A DNA stretch of 5,515 nt from Spirochaeta sp. GTDB taxonomy: Bacteria > Spirochaetota > Spirochaetia > UBA9216. Each line of letters begins with the position of its first letter. Position 1 is the stretch's first letter. Shown here piece by piece: positions 5,483 to 5,515 of this stretch. The notes beneath the pieces were generated by a model. It worked only from the letters and a program-made list of their open reading frames with translations. It ran no database searches and had not been told where the DNA came from. A program made the position numbers and the translations under genes. The stretch lies in contig DMKD01000348.1 of assembly GCA_003454605.1 (NCBI GenBank), forward strand, positions 1 through 5,515, written 5' to 3'.

Positions 5483-5515
5483 CAAATTTAAAAGTGACAT
5501 TACTTGGCGGAAGAA

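Noticed and set aside
1..5515. tRNA, rRNA, CRISPR array, insertion sequence or attachment site
   Set aside because: I saw no cloverleaf with tRNA landmarks, no regularly spaced repeats, no transposase reading frame and no terminal inverted repeats; nearly all the sequence is explained by five genes.

Overview
The window looks like a bacterial carbohydrate-uptake locus with every gene on the minus strand, so transcription runs from high to low coordinates. In transcription order it holds a complete ferritin gene (5418-4882), a 219-base regulatory gap, a LacI-family repressor (4662-3649), an extracellular sugar-binding protein (3575-2250), a first permease subunit (2159-1077) and a second permease subunit (1080 to the window edge, lacking only its last few residues). 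No stretch over 300 bases lacks a gene.

The host is probably a diderm, and I lean towards a free-living spirochaete of the Spirochaeta/Sediminispirochaeta kind. The binding protein has a signal peptide with no lipobox cysteine, ending in a Phe-Ala-Phe-Ala type site and followed by a Gly/Gln/Glu then Ala/Pro-rich linker, a style I associate with spirochaete sugar-binding proteins. This is inference from memory and only moderately secure. The permeases resemble the AglF/AglG (alpha-glucoside type) branch, so an alpha-glucoside or related oligosaccharide is the best substrate guess. No ATPase gene lies in the window; it would have to be further downstream or be a shared MsmK-type subunit encoded elsewhere.

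The regulatory logic is unusually readable. A near-consensus sigma-70-type promoter (4709-4738) precedes the repressor gene. A perfect 16-base palindrome (4685-4700) lies just downstream of the predicted start site, and a second, imperfect copy lies 125 bases upstream (4811-4824), just past the ferritin terminator. This suggests an autoregulated operon with two operators, possibly looping. The palindrome centre is TA rather than the usual CG, and the repressor has Arg where the family normally has the minor-groove-intercalating hinge Leu; the two departures may be linked. A strong hairpin plus U-rich tract between the binding-protein and permease genes probably lets only part of the transcripts through, giving excess binding protein over permease. 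A second stem-loop starts at the repressor stop codon.

The ferritin gene appears to be an independent iron-storage unit with its own promoter and terminator. I see no sign of a wholly new system. The most interesting parts are the atypical repressor/operator pair, the repeated operator half-sites and the internal terminator.
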